Assembly (NCBI GenBank): GCA_030428025.1 | Contig: JAUIBJ010000117.1 | Location: forward strand, 1 to 8,414 | Origin: Alphaproteobacteria bacterium | GTDB lineage: Bacteria; Pseudomonadota; Alphaproteobacteria; Rhodobacterales; Rhodobacteraceae | Length of the DNA stretch: 8,414 bases | Direction: 5' to 3' | In this document: piece by piece, positions 6,613 through 8,414 of the stretch | Numbering within the stretch: position 1 is the stretch's first letter | Layout: every line of letters begins with the position of its first letter | Translations under genes and position numbers: made by a program | Notes under the pieces: generated by a model | What the model was told of the DNA's origin: nothing | Databases searched by the model: none | What the model saw: only the letters and a program-made list of their open reading frames with translations

Positions 6613-7067
6613 TCGAACTCGACACCACCGACCGCCGGCTCTTGCGCGAACTGGTCCGCGACGCCACCCAGTCGGCCAGCACGCTGGGCCGCAAGCTGGG
6701 GCTGTCCCAGCCCGCCACCTGGCGCCGCATCCGCCGGCTTCACGACAGCGGGGTGATCAAGGGCCAGCGGCTCGATCTCGACCATGACCGGCTGGGCTTC
6801 GGCGTGACCGTCTTTCTGGGCGTGAAGCTCGCCACCAAGGGCCGGGTCAGCATCGACGATTTCGAGCGCGCGGTTTCGGCCATCCCCGAGGTACAGACGG
6901 TCGAGCACATCCTCGGGCTTTACGACTATCGCCTGCGCGTCGTGGCCCGCGACATTTCCGATTTCGAGCGCGTGCTGCGGCGGCGGATCATGATGCTGCC
7001 CGGGGTGGGCGACGTGGAGGCCAATGTGATGCTCTCGGAAGAACGCCGCCCCGGCCCGATCGGCTGA
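6609..7067 (+). CDS. Lrp/AsnC family transcriptional regulator (second of a coupled pair)
   Basis: This 152-residue protein is a paralogue of the preceding regulator. It opens with LDTTDRRLLRELVRD, has a helix-turn-helix at about 23-44 (LSQPATWRRIRRL for the recognition region) and a RAM domain with LGLYDYRLRVVARD (102-115), keeping the usual Tyr-Asp-Tyr effector-loop pattern. It starts at GTG 6609 in a 4-base GTGA overlap with the upstream stop, and has no strong ribosome binding site, so translation is probably coupled and the two proteins made at a fixed ratio. That arrangement suggests a mixed oligomer or paired function, which is inference. A class V aminotransferase follows after 64 bp. 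Confidence 0.93.
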   Translation: MIELDTTDRRLLRELVRDATQSASTLGRKLGLSQPATWRRIRRLHDSGVIKGQRLDLDHDRLGFGVTVFLGVKLATKGRVSIDDFERAVSAIPEVQTVEHILGLYDYRLRVVARDISDFERVLRRRIMMLPGVGDVEANVMLSEERRPGPIG

Positions 7068-7075
7068 ATAAGCCT

Positions 7076-7104
7076 TTGCGCTTCCGCCCCGCCCGCGCTA
7101 GCAC
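7076..7104 (+). promoter_or_regulatory. Candidate promoter of the class V aminotransferase gene
   Basis: TTGCGC (7076-7081) and TAGCAC (7099-7104) are separated by exactly 17 bp, giving a sigma-70-like arrangement with a degenerate -10. A start near 7110 would leave a leader of about 20 bases carrying AAGGAG (7119-7124), seven bases before the ATG. Confidence 0.4.
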
Positions 7105-7131
7105 TCGCCGCAAAGGACAAGGAGACAGCCC

Positions 7132-8259
7132 ATGACCGCCCTGCGCGACGATATCGATCCCGACGGCCTGCTCGAATATTCCGTCGTTTTCACCGACCGC
7201 TCGCTCAACCACATGAGCCGGGCCTTCCAGCAGGTGATGCGCGACATCTCCGCGATGCTGAAGGAGGTTTACAACGCAAAGGGCGTGGCCATCGTCCCCG
7301 GCGGCGGCACCTACGCGATGGAGGCGGTGGCGCGCCAGTTCGGCGCGGGCGCCCATGCGCTGATCGTGCGCAACGGCTGGTTCTCCTACCGCTGGTCGCA
7401 GATTTTCGACATGGGGCAATTCACGGCCGAAACCACCGTCTGCATGGCCCGGCAAACCGGCAACGGCCCGCAGGCCCCCTTCGCGCCCGCACCCATCGAC
7501 GAGGTGGTCGCGAAGATCCGCGAAGCGAAGCCCGATGCCGTCTTCGCGCCGCATGTGGAAACCTCTGCGGGCATCATCCTGCCCGAGGACTATGTGACCC
7601 GGCTGGCAGAGGCCGCGCATGAGGTGGGCGCACTGATGGTGCTCGATTGCATCGCCTCGGGCTGCGCCTGGGTCGACATGGAGAAGACCGGCGTCGACGT
7701 GCTGATCTCGGCCCCGCAAAAGGGCTGGTCCGCCTCGCCCTCGGCCGGTCTGGTGATGATGTCCGACCGGGCGCTGGAACGGCTGGAAAACACCACCTCG
7801 AACAGCTTCGCCATCGACCTGAAGAAATGGCGCCAGATCATGCAGGCCTATGAGACCGGCGGCCATGCCTATCATGCCACCATGCCCACGGATGCCCTGC
7901 GCAGCTTCCGCGACACCATGGTCGAGACGAAAGAGTACGGCTTCGACAAGCTGCAGAAGGCGCAATGGGCGCTCGGCAACGGCGTCCGCGCCATGCTGGC
8001 GGAAAAGGGCGTGACCTCGGTCGCCGCCGAAGGCTTCGGCGCGCCGGGCGTGGTGGTCAGCTACACCACCGACCCCGAGATCCAGAACGGCAAGAAGTTT
8101 GCCGCCGAAGGCGTGCAGATCGCCGCCGGCGTGCCGCTGGCCTGCGACGAGCCCGAGGGGTTCATGACCTTCCGCCTCGGCCTCTTCGGCCTCGACAAGC
8201 TTTACGACGTGGAGGGCGCGCAGGCGCGTCTGAAGGCGGTAATCGACAAACTGCTCTAG
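7132..8259 (+). CDS. Class V PLP-dependent aminotransferase (alanine/serine-glyoxylate type)
   Basis: This 375-residue cytoplasmic enzyme belongs to the fold-type I, class V aminotransferases related to alanine-glyoxylate, serine-glyoxylate and 2-aminoethylphosphonate transaminases; the exact substrates cannot be assigned. Visible family features are PGGGTYAMEA (56-65) for the PLP phosphate region, N81-G82-W83-F84, HVETSAG (141-147), the PLP-ring Asp in LDCIASG (171-177, D172), and the Schiff-base Lys in SAPQKGWSASPSAG (193-206, K197). HATMPTDALRSF near 251-262 matches the usual Y-H-T-x-P region. The C-terminal domain ends normally at TAG. AAGGAG lies seven bases before the ATG. It sits just after the Lrp pair, which could regulate it, but a 64-bp gap with a candidate promoter suggests a separate transcript. 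The family call is firm, the reaction open. Confidence 0.92.
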   Translation: MTALRDDIDPDGLLEYSVVFTDRSLNHMSRAFQQVMRDISAMLKEVYNAKGVAIVPGGGTYAMEAVARQFGAGAHALIVRNGWFSYRWSQIFDMGQFTAETTVCMARQTGNGPQAPFAPAPIDEVVAKIREAKPDAVFAPHVETSAGIILPEDYVTRLAEAAHEVGALMVLDCIASGCAWVDMEKTGVDVLISAPQKGWSASPSAGLVMMSDRALERLENTTSNSFAIDLKKWRQIMQAYETGGHAYHATMPTDALRSFRDTMVETKEYGFDKLQKAQWALGNGVRAMLAEKGVTSVAAEGFGAPGVVVSYTTDPEIQNGKKFAAEGVQIAAGVPLACDEPEGFMTFRLGLFGLDKLYDVEGAQARLKAVIDKLL

Positions 8260-8265
8260 CCCGGA

Positions 8266-8414
8266 TCAGCGCCAGGCGATGTTGCTGGGCCGGCCCAGCC
8301 CGTGACGCAGGCAAAACCCGATCACCAAAAGGCTCACCATCAGCCAGGCCCCGCCCCAGAACAGGGTTGGGCCGGCAAACTCTTCCGCCAGCATCCGTGC
8401 GTCGGATTGCAGAT
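8266..8414 (-). CDS. C-terminal part of an unidentified membrane protein (partial)
   Basis: On the minus strand the frame is open from the window edge to TGA at 8266-8268, giving 48 residues. They read as a short amphipathic stretch (LQSDARMLAEEFAG), a hydrophobic segment (PTLFWGGAWLMVSLLVIGFC), then a basic, polar tail (LRHGLGRPSNIAWR). This is what the last transmembrane helix and cytoplasmic tail of an inner-membrane protein look like. I do not recognise the family. It is convergent with the aminotransferase gene, with only six bases between stops and no separate terminator. Confidence 0.6.
   Translation of the reverse strand, partial: LQSDARMLAEEFAGPTLFWGGAWLMVSLLVIGFCLRHGLGRPSNIAWR

Noticed and set aside
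6988..7965. A 325-residue open frame on the minus strand across the aminotransferase
   Set aside because: It is antisense to an intact class V aminotransferase and rich in His/Gly/Arg, typical of a shadow frame.
1..8414. Mobile element, CRISPR array, toxin-antitoxin or defence system
   Set aside because: I found no transposase, integrase, nuclease or reverse transcriptase features, no regularly spaced repeats and no small toxin-antitoxin pair; base composition is even apart from the ilvC-lrp gap.

Overview
The window is GC-rich DNA with strongly G/C-biased third codon positions. Its proteins look alphaproteobacterial, most likely Rhodobacteraceae (Roseobacter/Rhodobacter group). The clues are a two-domain FolB followed by FolP, a 340-residue class I ketol-acid reductoisomerase, Lrp/AsnC regulators, and GC-rich hairpins without strong U-tracts. 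It reads as ordinary chromosomal housekeeping and metabolic sequence. I see no insertion sequence, phage gene, CRISPR array, tRNA or rRNA.

Layout: (1) Bases 1-1493 hold the 3' part of a family-5 periplasmic solute-binding protein of an ABC transporter, followed by a GC-rich terminator hairpin. (2) About 260 bp of intergenic DNA leads into folB (1802-2731) and folP (2795-3823), two steps of folate synthesis. FolB carries a C-terminal domain that resembles a degenerate amino-acid-kinase fold. (3) A convergent DMT/EamA membrane transporter (3801-4715, minus) overlaps the folP 3' end by 23 bp. (4) A small TTG-started gene (4791-4958) encodes a 55-residue single-pass membrane protein and has an excellent ribosome binding site. 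A hairpin follows it and separates it from the convergent ilvC. (5) ilvC (5006-6028, minus) is divergent from a tandem pair of Lrp/AsnC regulators (6157-6612 and 6609-7067) coupled by a GTGA overlap. The AT-rich 128-bp gap between them holds repeated GATAT boxes that may be an Lrp-type operator. (6) A class V PLP-dependent aminotransferase (7132-8259) follows with a plausible promoter of its own. (7) The window ends in the C-terminal part of a convergent membrane protein (8266-8414, minus) that I cannot name.

How the genes work together: folB and folP act in the same pathway and are probably co-transcribed. The ilvC-lrp-lrp-aminotransferase block looks like an amino-acid metabolism neighbourhood in which the Lrp pair may control ilvC and possibly the aminotransferase; this regulation is inferred from arrangement only. 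No clearly new multi-gene system is visible. The points most worth checking are the FolB C-terminal domain, the TTG-started small membrane protein, and the coupled Lrp pair with its candidate operator.
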